Assembly: GCA_030598075.1 (NCBI GenBank)
Contig: JAUVQP010000055.1
Span: forward strand, 1 to 8,840
Source: Miltoncostaeaceae bacterium
GTDB taxonomy: Bacteria; Actinomycetota; Thermoleophilia; Miltoncostaeales; Miltoncostaeaceae
DNA: 8,840 bases
Direction of reading: 5' to 3'
The position numbers were made by a program, and so were the translations under genes. Positions 1 to 6,476 of this stretch are shown piece by piece (within the stretch, counting starts at the first letter, position 1; each line of letters begins with the position of its first letter). The notes under the pieces were generated by a model, which was given only the letters and a program-made list of their open reading frames with translations, ran no database searches and was not told the DNA's origin.

Positions 1-6
1 CGCCGG

Positions 7-2361
7 TCAGCCCTGGCTGAGCCAGCGGCCGATCCGCGTTCCCGGGCGGAGCGGGTCGAGGTGCCCGGCGAGGCGGAGCAGGGCCTCGACGAGGACGATG
101 CCCACGGCGATGCCCACCCCGATCGTTCCCCACGTATCGGCCGGCGGAATCGTCAGCGCGAAGAAATCCGACACGGGGGGAATGGCGAACGCGAGGACGA
201 AGGCCGAGGCGAGCACCGCCACCAACCCGATCCGGCGCGCGTTCAGGGGCCGCGTCGCCGCGATGAGCACCCACAGGCCGAGGCAGGTGAGCGTGATCGT
301 CGCGGCGCTTCGCGCGTCCGCGAGCGACGACTCCGCGAGTTTCGAGCGGGCCAGCGCGTAGACGCCGAAGGTGGCGATGGCCGCCGCGACGCCGGCCGGC
401 ACGGCGAAGCTCAACACCCGCGCGACGAAGCCGGATCGAGCAGGCTCGCGGCTCGGCTCGAACGACAGCAGGAACGCCGGAATCCCGATCGTGAGCGAGC
501 CGATCAGCGTCAGGTGCCGGGGCAGGAAGGGAAAGGGAAGCCCCGCGACGCCGACGAGCACGGCGAGGATCGTGGCGTAGGCGGTCTTCGTCAGGAACAG
601 CTTGGCGACGCGCTCCATGTTCGCGATGACCCGGCGACCCTCGGCGACGACCCCCGGGAGTCGCGAGAAGCGATTGTCCAGCAGCACGATTTGGGCGACG
701 GCGCGGGCGGCCGAGGCGCCTGAGCCCATGGCGATGCCCATGTCCGCTTCCTTGAGCGCCAGCACGTCGTTCACGCCGTCGCCCGTCATGGCGACCGTGC
801 GGCCGCGCGACTGAAGCGCCAGCACCATCGCCCGCTTCTGCTCGGGGGAGACCCGCCCGAACACGCTGGCCTCATCGACCTCGGCGGCAAGCACGCCGCG
901 CTCGGAGTCAAGCTCTCGCGCGTCGATCGCGCGCTCCGCGTCCGGAATCCCGACACGTTGGGCGATCGCGCCCACGGTCCGGGGGCTGTCGCCCGAGATC
1001 ACTTTGGGGCGGACCTTCTGGTCGAGAAAGAACCCGATCGTCTCCGCGGCGTCCTCGCGCACCGACTCACCGAGAATCACGAGCGCGGCGGGATGGGTCG
1101 CGGCCCTGTCGAGGTCATCCTCGGGCAGGTGATCCGCCCGTGCGAGGAGCACCACGCGCTTGCCGTCGGCGGCCAGCTCGGCCGCGTGCTCCGCCGCGTC
1201 CTCCGTGGGATCCAGCAGAGCCTCGGGCGCCCCGAGCATCCACGCCCCGCCCGGTGCGAAGGCCGCGCCGGAGGTCTTGCGCGAGGACGAGAACGGCAGA
1301 AAACGAGACACGGCCCACTCCGGGGGATCACCCACGCCCAGAGCGATGGCGGCCAGCGTCGGGTTCGGGTGGGGGTCGGCCGCGGCGAGAGCGGCGAGCG
1401 CCTCGCGGGCGACGGCCTCGGAGGTCCCCGCCAGCGCCACCACCGACTCGAGCGCGATGCGCCCCTCGGTCAGCGTGCCCGTCTTGTCGAGGCAGATGGT
1501 GTCGACGCGGGCGAGCACCTCCACCGCGGGGAGTTCTTGGACCAGCGCCTTCTGCTTGCCCAGTCGGATGACGGCGACGGCAAACGACAGGCTGACCAGC
1601 AGGACCAGCCCCTGGGGGATCATGCCCTCGATCGCCGCCACCGTGCCGACGAGAGCGTCCGGGAGGCTCTGGTGGTCGAGCAGCCCGCCCAGCAGGACCA
1701 GCGCGCCGATCGGCGCGAGCAGCCACGTGATGATCTGCAGGATGCGGTCGACGCCGGCGCGGAGCTCGGACCGCACCAGCGTGAAGCGCTTGGCCTGGGC
1801 GGCGAGCCTCCGAGCGTAGGCGTCCTCGCCCACGGCACTCGCCACGGCCATCCCGCTGCCCGACGCGACGAAGCTCCCCGAGAGGAGCCGGTCGCCGGGG
1901 GTCTTGTCGACCGGGTCGGACTCGCCGGTGAGGAGCGACTCGTCCACCTGAAGGCCCTGGGCGGCGTGGACCTCGCCGTCCACCGGGATCTGGTCGCCCC
2001 GGCTGATCAGGAGGGTGTCCCCGAGCACCAGGTCGCCGGTGTCGATCTCCTGCTCCTCGCCGTCGCGGATGACCGTGGCGCGGGGCGCGCTGAGGACGGT
2101 CAAGCGGTCGAGGGTGCGCTTCGCGCGCAGCTCCTGAACGATTCCGATGAGCGCGTTCACGACCATCACGAGCCCGAAGAGGGCATCGGGCGGGTCGCCG
2201 GCGCTGAGAACGACGACCACCAGCACGACGATGATCGCGTTGAAGCGCGTCAGGATGTTCGCGCGAAGAATGTGCCCAACGCTTCGCGAGCCCGCTTCGC
2301 GAACGCGGTTCACCTGGCCCCGCGCGCGTGCCCCTGCGACCTCGTCCGCGCCGAGGCCCAC
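7..2361 (-). CDS. ctpE: CtpE-like cation-translocating P-type ATPase (probable Ca2+ transporter)
   Basis: A 784-residue P-type ATPase that would move a cation across the cytoplasmic membrane using ATP. Visible motifs are the actuator TGES (145-148), the phosphorylation motif DKTGT with Asp292, a nucleotide-binding FSSSRK (357-362) and the hinge TGDGVND (526-532). Hydrophobic segments lie near 42-54, 58-76, 207-228, 238-266 and in a block of several helices from about 590 to 765. The N-terminus (GLGADEV, then SVGHILRANILTRFNAI) and the PAVEVLARVDT stretch before the phosphorylation site resemble mycobacterial CtpE, which is about the same length and is linked to calcium acquisition. The substrate here is inferred from that likeness. 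The M4 motif reads PQGL where many relatives have PEGL. The start is GTG, 16 bases after the stop of the MscS gene, so the two are probably co-transcribed. No clear Shine-Dalgarno is seen. The family is near certain and the ion is not. Confidence 0.93.
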   Translation of the reverse strand: MGLGADEVAGARARGQVNRVREAGSRSVGHILRANILTRFNAIIVVLVVVVLSAGDPPDALFGLVMVVNALIGIVQELRAKRTLDRLTVLSAPRATVIRDGEEQEIDTGDLVLGDTLLISRGDQIPVDGEVHAAQGLQVDESLLTGESDPVDKTPGDRLLSGSFVASGSGMAVASAVGEDAYARRLAAQAKRFTLVRSELRAGVDRILQIITWLLAPIGALVLLGGLLDHQSLPDALVGTVAAIEGMIPQGLVLLVSLSFAVAVIRLGKQKALVQELPAVEVLARVDTICLDKTGTLTEGRIALESVVALAGTSEAVAREALAALAAADPHPNPTLAAIALGVGDPPEWAVSRFLPFSSSRKTSGAAFAPGGAWMLGAPEALLDPTEDAAEHAAELAADGKRVVLLARADHLPEDDLDRAATHPAALVILGESVREDAAETIGFFLDQKVRPKVISGDSPRTVGAIAQRVGIPDAERAIDARELDSERGVLAAEVDEASVFGRVSPEQKRAMVLALQSRGRTVAMTGDGVNDVLALKEADMGIAMGSGASAARAVAQIVLLDNRFSRLPGVVAEGRRVIANMERVAKLFLTKTAYATILAVLVGVAGLPFPFLPRHLTLIGSLTIGIPAFLLSFEPSREPARSGFVARVLSFAVPAGVAAAIATFGVYALARSKLAESSLADARSAATITLTCLGLWVLIAATRPLNARRIGLVAVLASAFVLAFAIPPVSDFFALTIPPADTWGTIGVGIAVGIVLVEALLRLAGHLDPLRPGTRIGRWLSQG

Positions 2362-2377
2362 GGCGCGCCCGGGCGCC

Positions 2378-3217
2378 TCAGCCGGCGTTGCTCAGCTCCT
2401 CGCGGCTCCGGATGATGAGTTCACGATGCGGAAAGGGGATCTCGATGCCCGCTTCGTCGAGCGCCATCTTGAGCCGTCGCCGAAGCTCCCGTCCGACCCG
2501 CCAGTGCTCGCCGGGAGTCGTCTGCACATATGCCTTGATGTCGATGGACGACTCGCCGAAGTCGTCGACGCCGAGGACCGTGACCGGGCCGTCCACGGAG
2601 CCCGAGAACCGCGGGTCGCGCCGCAGGCCTTCGCCGACCTCGGCGATGAGGCTCAGCGCACGATCGATGTCCGCGTCGTAGGAGATGCCGAGAACGAAGA
2701 CGTACCGCGAGTAGACCGACGTGCGGTTGCTGCTGATCTGGATCTGGCCGTTGGAGACGACGTGTCGCGACCCGTCGAGGTCGCGGAGCACCGTGGAGCG
2801 CAGATTGATCTCCTCGACGGCTCCGGCGACGCCCGCGACCTCAATCCAGTCGCCGAGGTCGAACTGGCGCTCGAACACGATGAAGAAGCCCGCGATCCAG
2901 TCCTGGACGAGCGCCCGCGCTCCGAAGCCGATCGCGATGCCGATAAGCCCCGCCGTGGCGAGGAACGGCGCGATCGGGATCCCCGCCGCCGACATGACGA
3001 CCAGCGCGACGACGAACACCACGACGGAGGTCACGAACCCGCGAGCGACTCCGCCCAGAGTGAGGGCCCGCGAGCGAGCGTCTTCGCTGAGGCCGCTGTC
3101 CTCGTGAGTGAGCCTCGCGACGAGACGCCTCACCAGATGGTGGCCGAGGCGTAGCGCGATCAGCGCCGCGACGCCGACGGCGCCCACGCGAACGATGTCC
3201 CAGGCCCAATCCGGCAC
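2378..3217 (-). CDS. MscS-family mechanosensitive ion channel
   Basis: A small-conductance mechanosensitive channel of about 279 residues, which opens under membrane tension to release ions and solutes during osmotic downshock. From the chosen start, membrane helices lie near 7-25, 58-80 and 84-104. The third is the pore helix and runs into GFGARALVQDWIAGFFI, the hallmark of the family. The beta domain follows (FDLGDWIEV near 119-127), then the alpha/beta C-terminal domain ending in EIPFPHREL. Length fits the family. The frame stays open upstream to 3388, but that extra stretch is low-complexity and overlaps the preceding small gene. The start could be GTG at 3217 or GTG at 3229. I prefer 3217 because a TAGTGT hexamer lies exactly eight bases before it, as at the upstream gene, and that hexamer overlaps the 3229 codon. 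It lies between the small membrane protein and the CtpE-like pump on the same strand. The selectivity is unknown. Confidence 0.92.
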   Translation of the reverse strand: MPDWAWDIVRVGAVGVAALIALRLGHHLVRRLVARLTHEDSGLSEDARSRALTLGGVARGFVTSVVVFVVALVVMSAAGIPIAPFLATAGLIGIAIGFGARALVQDWIAGFFIVFERQFDLGDWIEVAGVAGAVEEINLRSTVLRDLDGSRHVVSNGQIQISSNRTSVYSRYVFVLGISYDADIDRALSLIAEVGEGLRRDPRFSGSVDGPVTVLGVDDFGESSIDIKAYVQTTPGEHWRVGRELRRRLKMALDEAGIEIPFPHRELIIRSREELSNAG

Positions 3218-3225
3218 GCCCCGAG

Positions 3226-3231
3226 ACACTA
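3226..3231 (-). promoter_or_regulatory. Candidate -10 element before the MscS gene
   Basis: TAGTGT on the minus strand, followed by eight bases and then GTG at 3217. Spacing and sequence match the TAGAGT-8-GTG arrangement before the small membrane protein gene at 3444. It lies in the short gap after that gene's stop, so it would be an internal operon promoter giving a leaderless or nearly leaderless MscS transcript. No convincing -35 is visible. This is inference from spacing and similarity. Confidence 0.4.
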
Positions 3232-3258
3232 GAGCCGAGCCGAGACGGCCCGGCGCCG

Positions 3259-3441
3259 CTACCGGTGCCGGTTGCCCTTCGACAACGCATCGTGGTCGAT
3301 GGGGGCGCCGCCCTGCGGCTCCGGATCCATCAGGTCCGGCCGAGCGCCGCCCACGGCCATCCAGAGGACCAGGGCGATCGCAGCGCACATCGCCACGGCG
3401 CCACCCAGCACCACGCCGACGATCACGTAGCCCAGCGTCAT
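3259..3441 (-). CDS. Small single-pass membrane protein, unknown function
   Basis: A 60-residue protein starting MTLGYVIVGVVLGG, with one hydrophobic helix over about residues 3-27 and a hydrophilic tail rich in Pro, Asp and His, ending SKGNRHR. I do not recognise a family. Support comes from the single clean membrane helix, a plausible promoter just upstream, and its position as first gene of a same-strand cluster with the MscS channel (start 41 bases beyond its stop) and the CtpE-like ATPase. A GTG directly precedes the ATG (3444-3442) and stands eight bases after a TAGAGT hexamer, so the true start may be that GTG, adding one residue. The frame continues open further upstream but with low-complexity Arg/Pro composition. 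It could be an accessory subunit of the channel or the pump, but nothing in the sequence proves this. It could also be a chance frame in GC-rich DNA. Confidence 0.62.
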   Translation of the reverse strand: MTLGYVIVGVVLGGAVAMCAAIALVLWMAVGGARPDLMDPEPQGGAPIDHDALSKGNRHR

Positions 3442-3452
3442 CACGGCCGCTG

Positions 3453-3458
3453 ACTCTA
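3453..3458 (-). promoter_or_regulatory. Candidate -10 element of the membrane-protein operon
   Basis: TAGAGT on the minus strand, eight bases before a GTG and eleven before the ATG of the small membrane protein. A CTAG, rare in this GC-rich sequence, overlaps it. No recognisable -35 and no Shine-Dalgarno are present, which suggests a leaderless or very short leader. This would be the main promoter for the small protein, MscS and CtpE genes. Confidence 0.45.
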
Positions 3459-3595
3459 GCCGGTCAGGACGACGCGCGCAGGCCCGCGGGCGGCGTCCGC
3501 GAGGCTCTCCGGCGCTCGGATGCGGGCCGGAGCTCCGTTCGTTCGGGGGGGTGCGGACTGCCCGCCCGGGTGGCTGCGGCCCGCACGGCCGCGCA

Positions 3596-3601
3596 TACGC
3601 T
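3596..3601 (+). promoter_or_regulatory. Candidate -10 element of the J-domain gene
   Basis: TACGCT followed by six bases (cggcgc) and then the ATG at 3608. The spacing puts the expected transcription start at the A of ATG, which implies a leaderless mRNA. No Shine-Dalgarno is present. The stretch 3445-3607 lies between divergent genes and otherwise shows nothing I can assign. Confidence 0.45.
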
Positions 3602-3607
3602 CGGCGC

Positions 3608-3937
3608 ATGGATACATCGACCGCCATCAGCACCCTCGGCCTTCCCCGGTGGCCGGTGAAGGCGGGCGAGCTTCGCGCGGCATGGCGCCACTACGCCCGC
3701 CAGAACCACCCCGATCGGTGCCCGGGCGACGCGGGCGCCGCGGGCCGGTTCGACATCGGTCGACGCGCCTACGACGCGCTCCGGGTGGACATCGGCCGGA
3801 GCGCCTGTGAGCCGAGGCCAGACATCCCGCCGCGCGTGTTCCGTACGTGGAGGACGCGGCCGATCAGTGGCCGGGAGGCCTACGCCGCGCGCGCTCACAG
3901 CTTCCAGCCGCTGTCCCAGCGCCGGTGGGTGGCCTAG
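3608..3937 (+). CDS. Orphan J-domain (DnaJ-like) protein
   Basis: A 109-residue protein with a degenerate N-terminal J-domain over about residues 5-60. The sequence ELRAAWRHYARQNHPDR carries the HPD tripeptide (34-36) that stimulates the Hsp70 ATPase, followed by a helix containing RFDIGRRAYDAL that fits helix III. There is no Gly/Phe region, zinc finger or client-binding domain as in full DnaJ. The remaining 50 residues (about 61-109) are rich in Arg and Pro and match nothing I know. It is therefore a short J-protein that may recruit DnaK to a specific partner. The ATG at 3608 is chosen because the conserved domain begins right after it and a TACGCT hexamer lies six bases upstream. An opposite-strand frame covers the same bases but has no recognisable domain. 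The gene stands alone: divergent from the channel/pump operon and followed by a separately promoted hydrolase. Confidence 0.78.
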   Translation: MDTSTAISTLGLPRWPVKAGELRAAWRHYARQNHPDRCPGDAGAAGRFDIGRRAYDALRVDIGRSACEPRPDIPPRVFRTWRTRPISGREAYAARAHSFQPLSQRRWVA

Positions 3938-4039
3938 GCCCAAGCTCGACGGCGCCGACGGTCGACCTCCGCGGTCAGCGCCTGCGGTGCGCCCGTTTCG
4001 CCGGCGGGAGTCTCATCGAGGCGATCGTCCTCGAGCCCC

Positions 4040-4056
4040 GACGCCGTCCCGGCGTC
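4040..4056. repeat. Perfect inverted repeat abutting a -10 element
   Basis: GACGCC and GGCGTC form a perfect 6-bp inverted repeat with a 5-base centre (gtccc), ending directly before TAGTCT at 4057. It could be an operator for the hydrolase gene or a weak hairpin terminator for the J-domain gene. There is no T-run after it. GC-rich DNA produces such repeats by chance, so the role is uncertain. Confidence 0.35.
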
Positions 4057-4062
4057 TAGTCT
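4057..4062 (+). promoter_or_regulatory. Candidate -10 element of the C26 hydrolase gene
   Basis: TAGTCT followed by six bases (ccgcac) and then ATC at 4069, the same geometry as TACGCT-6-ATG at the J-domain gene. Its TAG is also the in-frame stop that closes the hydrolase frame upstream, so translation must begin between 4060 and the conserved N-terminal motif. A clear -35 is not seen. Confidence 0.5.
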
Positions 4063-4068
4063 CCGCAC

Positions 4069-4788
4069 ATCGCGAAGCGCCCCGTCATCGGCATCCCCAC
4101 CCCGCTGGAGCGCGCCCGCTGGGCCGTGTGGGATCTCGACGCCGCGCTCGTCGCGGCGAACTACATCGCCGCCGTCCAGCGCGCCGGCGGTCTGGCCGTC
4201 CTCGTCCCGCCGGATTCCGAGCACGGTGAGGACGGCCATCAGGTGCTCTCGCTGCTGGACGGGCTGATGTTGATCGGCGGCCCCGACCTCGATCCCACGA
4301 GCTACGGCGCCGAACTCCACCCCGAGGCCGAGGAGCGTCAGCCGGCGCGCGACCGGATCGAGATGGCCCTGCTCGCCGCCGCGCGTCGGCGCGCGATCCC
4401 GGTGCTCGGCATCTGCCGCGGGATGCAGCTGATCAACGTCCAGGCCGGTGGGACCCTCCACCAGCATGTGCCGGAGATGGTGGGCCACGAACGGCACCGC
4501 CTGGACGTCGGCTCGCTCGAGGGCAACGACCACGAGGTGGTGCTGGACGAGGGCTCCCTCGCGGCGCGCGCGGCCGGAGAGCGACGGCACCGCGTCGTCA
4601 GCCATCACCATCAGGTGGTCGACAGGGTCGGCTTCGGTCTCGCGGTCACCGGTCGTGACGGCGAGGACGGGGTGCCCGAGGCGGTCGAGTCCACGAACGG
4701 AGAGTGGCTGCTCGGCGTGCAGTGGCACCCCGAGGCCGACGACGCGAGCCCCGTCATCGCCGCGCTCGTCGATCGCGCGCGGGGCTGA
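4069..4788 (+). CDS. Gamma-glutamyl-gamma-aminobutyrate hydrolase-like amidotransferase (peptidase C26), probable ATC start
   Basis: A class I glutamine-amidotransferase-fold hydrolase of the PuuD/peptidase C26 family, about 239 residues and cytoplasmic. Family members cleave gamma-glutamyl amide bonds, as in gamma-glutamyl-GABA in putrescine breakdown; the substrate here is unknown. Counting from the ATC, the conserved N-terminus RPVIGIPTPLERARW is at 4-18. The nucleophile elbow is GICRGMQ with Cys116, and the other triad members are His220 and Glu222 in GVQWHPE. LIGGPDLDPTSYG (68-80) is also typical. The first ordinary start codons in frame are CTG at 4105 and GTG at 4126, both inside or beyond the conserved N-terminus, and an in-frame stop lies at 4057. 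The ATC at 4069 sits exactly where a leaderless transcript should begin, so I choose it. A sequencing error upstream is the main alternative. The gene has its own promoter and no obvious pathway partners nearby. Confidence 0.85.
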   Translation: MAKRPVIGIPTPLERARWAVWDLDAALVAANYIAAVQRAGGLAVLVPPDSEHGEDGHQVLSLLDGLMLIGGPDLDPTSYGAELHPEAEERQPARDRIEMALLAAARRRAIPVLGICRGMQLINVQAGGTLHQHVPEMVGHERHRLDVGSLEGNDHEVVLDEGSLAARAAGERRHRVVSHHHQVVDRVGFGLAVTGRDGEDGVPEAVESTNGEWLLGVQWHPEADDASPVIAALVDRARG

Positions 4789-4952
4789 GCCGGACCACCC
4801 CGGTCCTCGGTCCATCTCGCGGCCGCCGACCGGCACCGCGCGCGATGCGTCGCTCAGCACTCGTCCACCGACACGGCGCGAGCGATCGAGCGGACACCAT
4901 CCACGAGGGCTCGCCGGAAGCCCCTCCCCCCGGCACCGCGAAGCGTTCAACC

Positions 4953-4993
4953 GCCTTGCGGTCATCTTTAGCGCGAGGGCCGTAGCCTTGCGG
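4953..4993. repeat. Nine-base direct repeat before the ABC permease gene
   Basis: GCCTTGCGG occurs at 4953-4961 and again at 4985-4993, offset by 32 bases (about three helical turns). The second copy overlaps the candidate -10 and the start region of the permease gene. The first copy also lies in a short palindrome, ACCGC-ctt-GCGGT (4950-4962). It could bind a regulator, but this is weak. The rest of 4789-4952 shows nothing I can assign. Confidence 0.3.
4983..4988 (+). promoter_or_regulatory. Candidate -10 element of the ABC exporter operon
   Basis: TAGCCT seven bases before the GTG at 4996, with no Shine-Dalgarno. This is the same TANNNT-to-start arrangement seen at the other transcription-unit starts in this window. 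TTGCGG at 4956 resembles a -35, but the 21-base spacer is too long for a standard promoter. Confidence 0.4.
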
Positions 4994-4995
4994 CG

Positions 4996-6456
4996 GTGTT
5001 CTTCGTCCACTACGCACTGGCCGAGCTGCGCCGCCGTCGCGGAAGAACGCTCCTCACGGCGCTCGGCCTCGCGGTGGGCGTGGCGCTCGTCGCGATCGTC
5101 ACCGCCCTGGCGGCGGGCCTCGACCGCGCCCAGGAGGACGTCCTGGCACCGCTGACCGGCCTCGGCACCGACCTGTCGGTCGAGCGTCCCGTGCGGATCA
5201 CCCAGGACGGCTCCCGCTTCACCCCATCCGCCGGAGGCGCGAACCTGACGGGAGAGGAGCGCGACCTCCTGCTCGAGGAGAACCGCGCCGCGATGATCGA
5301 GCTCGACGATCTGGGCGAGCCCGGCGATCGCTTCGAGACCGACGTGTTCATCAGCGGAACGCAACTGAGCTTCCCGGCGGCCCGGGTGGCGCAGGTCGCG
5401 CGTCGGGAGGGCGTCGTGGCCGCCGCGGGCGGCCTCACCCTCTCCGCGGTCCACCTCGAGGGGGACGTTCCCGAGGCCGCCCCCGGTCCGGGCGGCGACC
5501 GCTTGGGCCCGAGCGCCGTCCTCCGCGGGAACATCGACTTCGAGCCGGCGACCATCTCCGGCGTCGATGTCGCGCATCCGGAACTCGGCGCGGTCGCGCC
5601 GAGCCAGATATCGAACGGCCGCTATCTCTCCGAGAGGCGTGCGGCGGCGAGAGCGGAGGTGATCCTCGCGCAGGCCTACGCGCAGCGGAAGAACCTCCGG
5701 GTCGGCGACTCGGTCTCGGTCGGCGGGGAGGAGTTCGAGATCGTGGGCCTGTCGGAGCCTCCGCTCGGCGGCCAGGCCACGGACATCTTCGTCGAGCTCG
5801 GCCGCCTCCAGGAGGCGGCGGGCCGCGAGGGCCGCGTCAACGTCGTTCGGGCGCGAGCCGAGGACGCGAGCGACGTACCGGCGGTCGCCGAGGACATCGC
5901 CGCGACGTTTCCGGGCTCCCAGGTGACCACCGCATCCGAGCTTGCCGACGGCGTCTCCGGGTCGCTGGTGGACGCCGACAACCTGGCGCGCTCACTCGGG
6001 ACGGCGCTCGCCATCATCGCGATGGCCGCCGCGGTGCTCGTCGCGTGCCTGCTCACGCTGTCGTCGGTCGCCAAGCGCACCCGGGAGCTCGGGACGCTGA
6101 AGGCGCTCGGCTGGTCGGGGTGGGCGGTGGTTCGTCAGGTCGCGGGCGAGTCCCTCGCCCAGGGCGTCCTCGGCGGCCTGATCGGCGCGGCTCTGGGCGT
6201 GGCCGGGGCGGCCGTCATCACAGCCGTCGGGCCCACGCTCTCGGCGAGCGCCCCGCCGTCCGGTCCGCCGCCGCTCGCGTTCGGCCAGGGCGAGGTCCAG
6301 ACGTCCGCCGAAGGGGCGCTCGAAGCGCCGATCGACATCCGGCTGGTTCTGCTGGCGATCGGCCTCGCGATCGCCGGTGGGCTCATCGCCGGCGCCGTCG
6401 GCGGCCTGCGCGCGGCGCGCCTCCGGCCGGCCGACGCGCTGCGCCACATCGAGTAG
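4996..6456 (+). CDS. ABC transporter permease, FtsX/MacB-like
   Basis: A 486-residue membrane subunit of a MacB/FtsX-type ABC exporter. The topology is classic: one N-terminal helix (about 19-41) after a positively charged start (LRRRRGR), a large extracytoplasmic domain (about 42-332), then three helices near 333-357, 388-412 and 450-472. Between helices 2 and 3 lies SSVAKRTRELGTLKALGWS (356-374), the conserved cytoplasmic coupling segment. The C-terminus GGLRAARLRPADALRHIE is also typical. Such proteins often work by mechanotransmission or export of lipoproteins, peptides or drugs rather than by a conventional channel, and the substrate cannot be read here. The GTG start is favoured by the family-like N-terminus and the -10 hexamer seven bases upstream. 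The ATP-binding subunit begins 20 bases after the stop. No HlyD-type periplasmic adaptor is present, as expected for a single-membrane organism. Confidence 0.93.
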   Translation: MFFVHYALAELRRRRGRTLLTALGLAVGVALVAIVTALAAGLDRAQEDVLAPLTGLGTDLSVERPVRITQDGSRFTPSAGGANLTGEERDLLLEENRAAMIELDDLGEPGDRFETDVFISGTQLSFPAARVAQVARREGVVAAAGGLTLSAVHLEGDVPEAAPGPGGDRLGPSAVLRGNIDFEPATISGVDVAHPELGAVAPSQISNGRYLSERRAAARAEVILAQAYAQRKNLRVGDSVSVGGEEFEIVGLSEPPLGGQATDIFVELGRLQEAAGREGRVNVVRARAEDASDVPAVAEDIAATFPGSQVTTASELADGVSGSLVDADNLARSLGTALAIIAMAAAVLVACLLTLSSVAKRTRELGTLKALGWSGWAVVRQVAGESLAQGVLGGLIGAALGVAGAAVITAVGPTLSASAPPSGPPPLAFGQGEVQTSAEGALEAPIDIRLVLLAIGLAIAGGLIAGAVGGLRAARLRPADALRHIE

Positions 6457-6461
6457 GAAAC

Positions 6462-6468
6462 GGAAGGG
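6462..6468 (+). promoter_or_regulatory. Ribosome binding site of the ABC ATPase gene
   Basis: The purine-rich GGAAGGG ends eight bases before the ATG at 6477. It fixes that start and contrasts with the missing Shine-Dalgarno at the first gene of the operon. Confidence 0.7.
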
Positions 6469-6476
6469 CATACACC

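Noticed and set aside
7..20. TCAGCC-ct-GGCTGA inverted repeat at the end of the P-type ATPase gene
   Set aside because: The loop is only two bases, it overlaps the stop codon and there is no T-run, so I do not call it a terminator.
958..2415. 485-codon plus-strand frame antisense to the P-type ATPase gene
   Set aside because: Its product is Arg-, Gly- and His-rich low-complexity sequence with no domain, and it mirrors the third codon positions of a certain P-type ATPase gene.
3218..3388. N-terminal extension of the MscS frame up to 3388
   Set aside because: The added residues are Gly/Arg/Pro-rich and overlap the small membrane protein gene, and the channel's first membrane helix begins only after 3217.
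3464..3943. 159-codon minus-strand frame over the J-domain gene
   Set aside because: It has no recognisable motif, while the plus strand shows an HPD-containing J-domain with a well-placed promoter.
4126..4788. GTG at 4126 as the start of the C26 hydrolase
   Set aside because: It would remove the conserved RPVIGIP strand and the following ERARW segment, so it is an artefact of requiring a standard start codon.
3934..5577. 547-codon minus-strand frame antisense to the C26 hydrolase and ABC permease genes
   Set aside because: It crosses two well-supported genes and an intergenic region. Its product has no recognisable domain.
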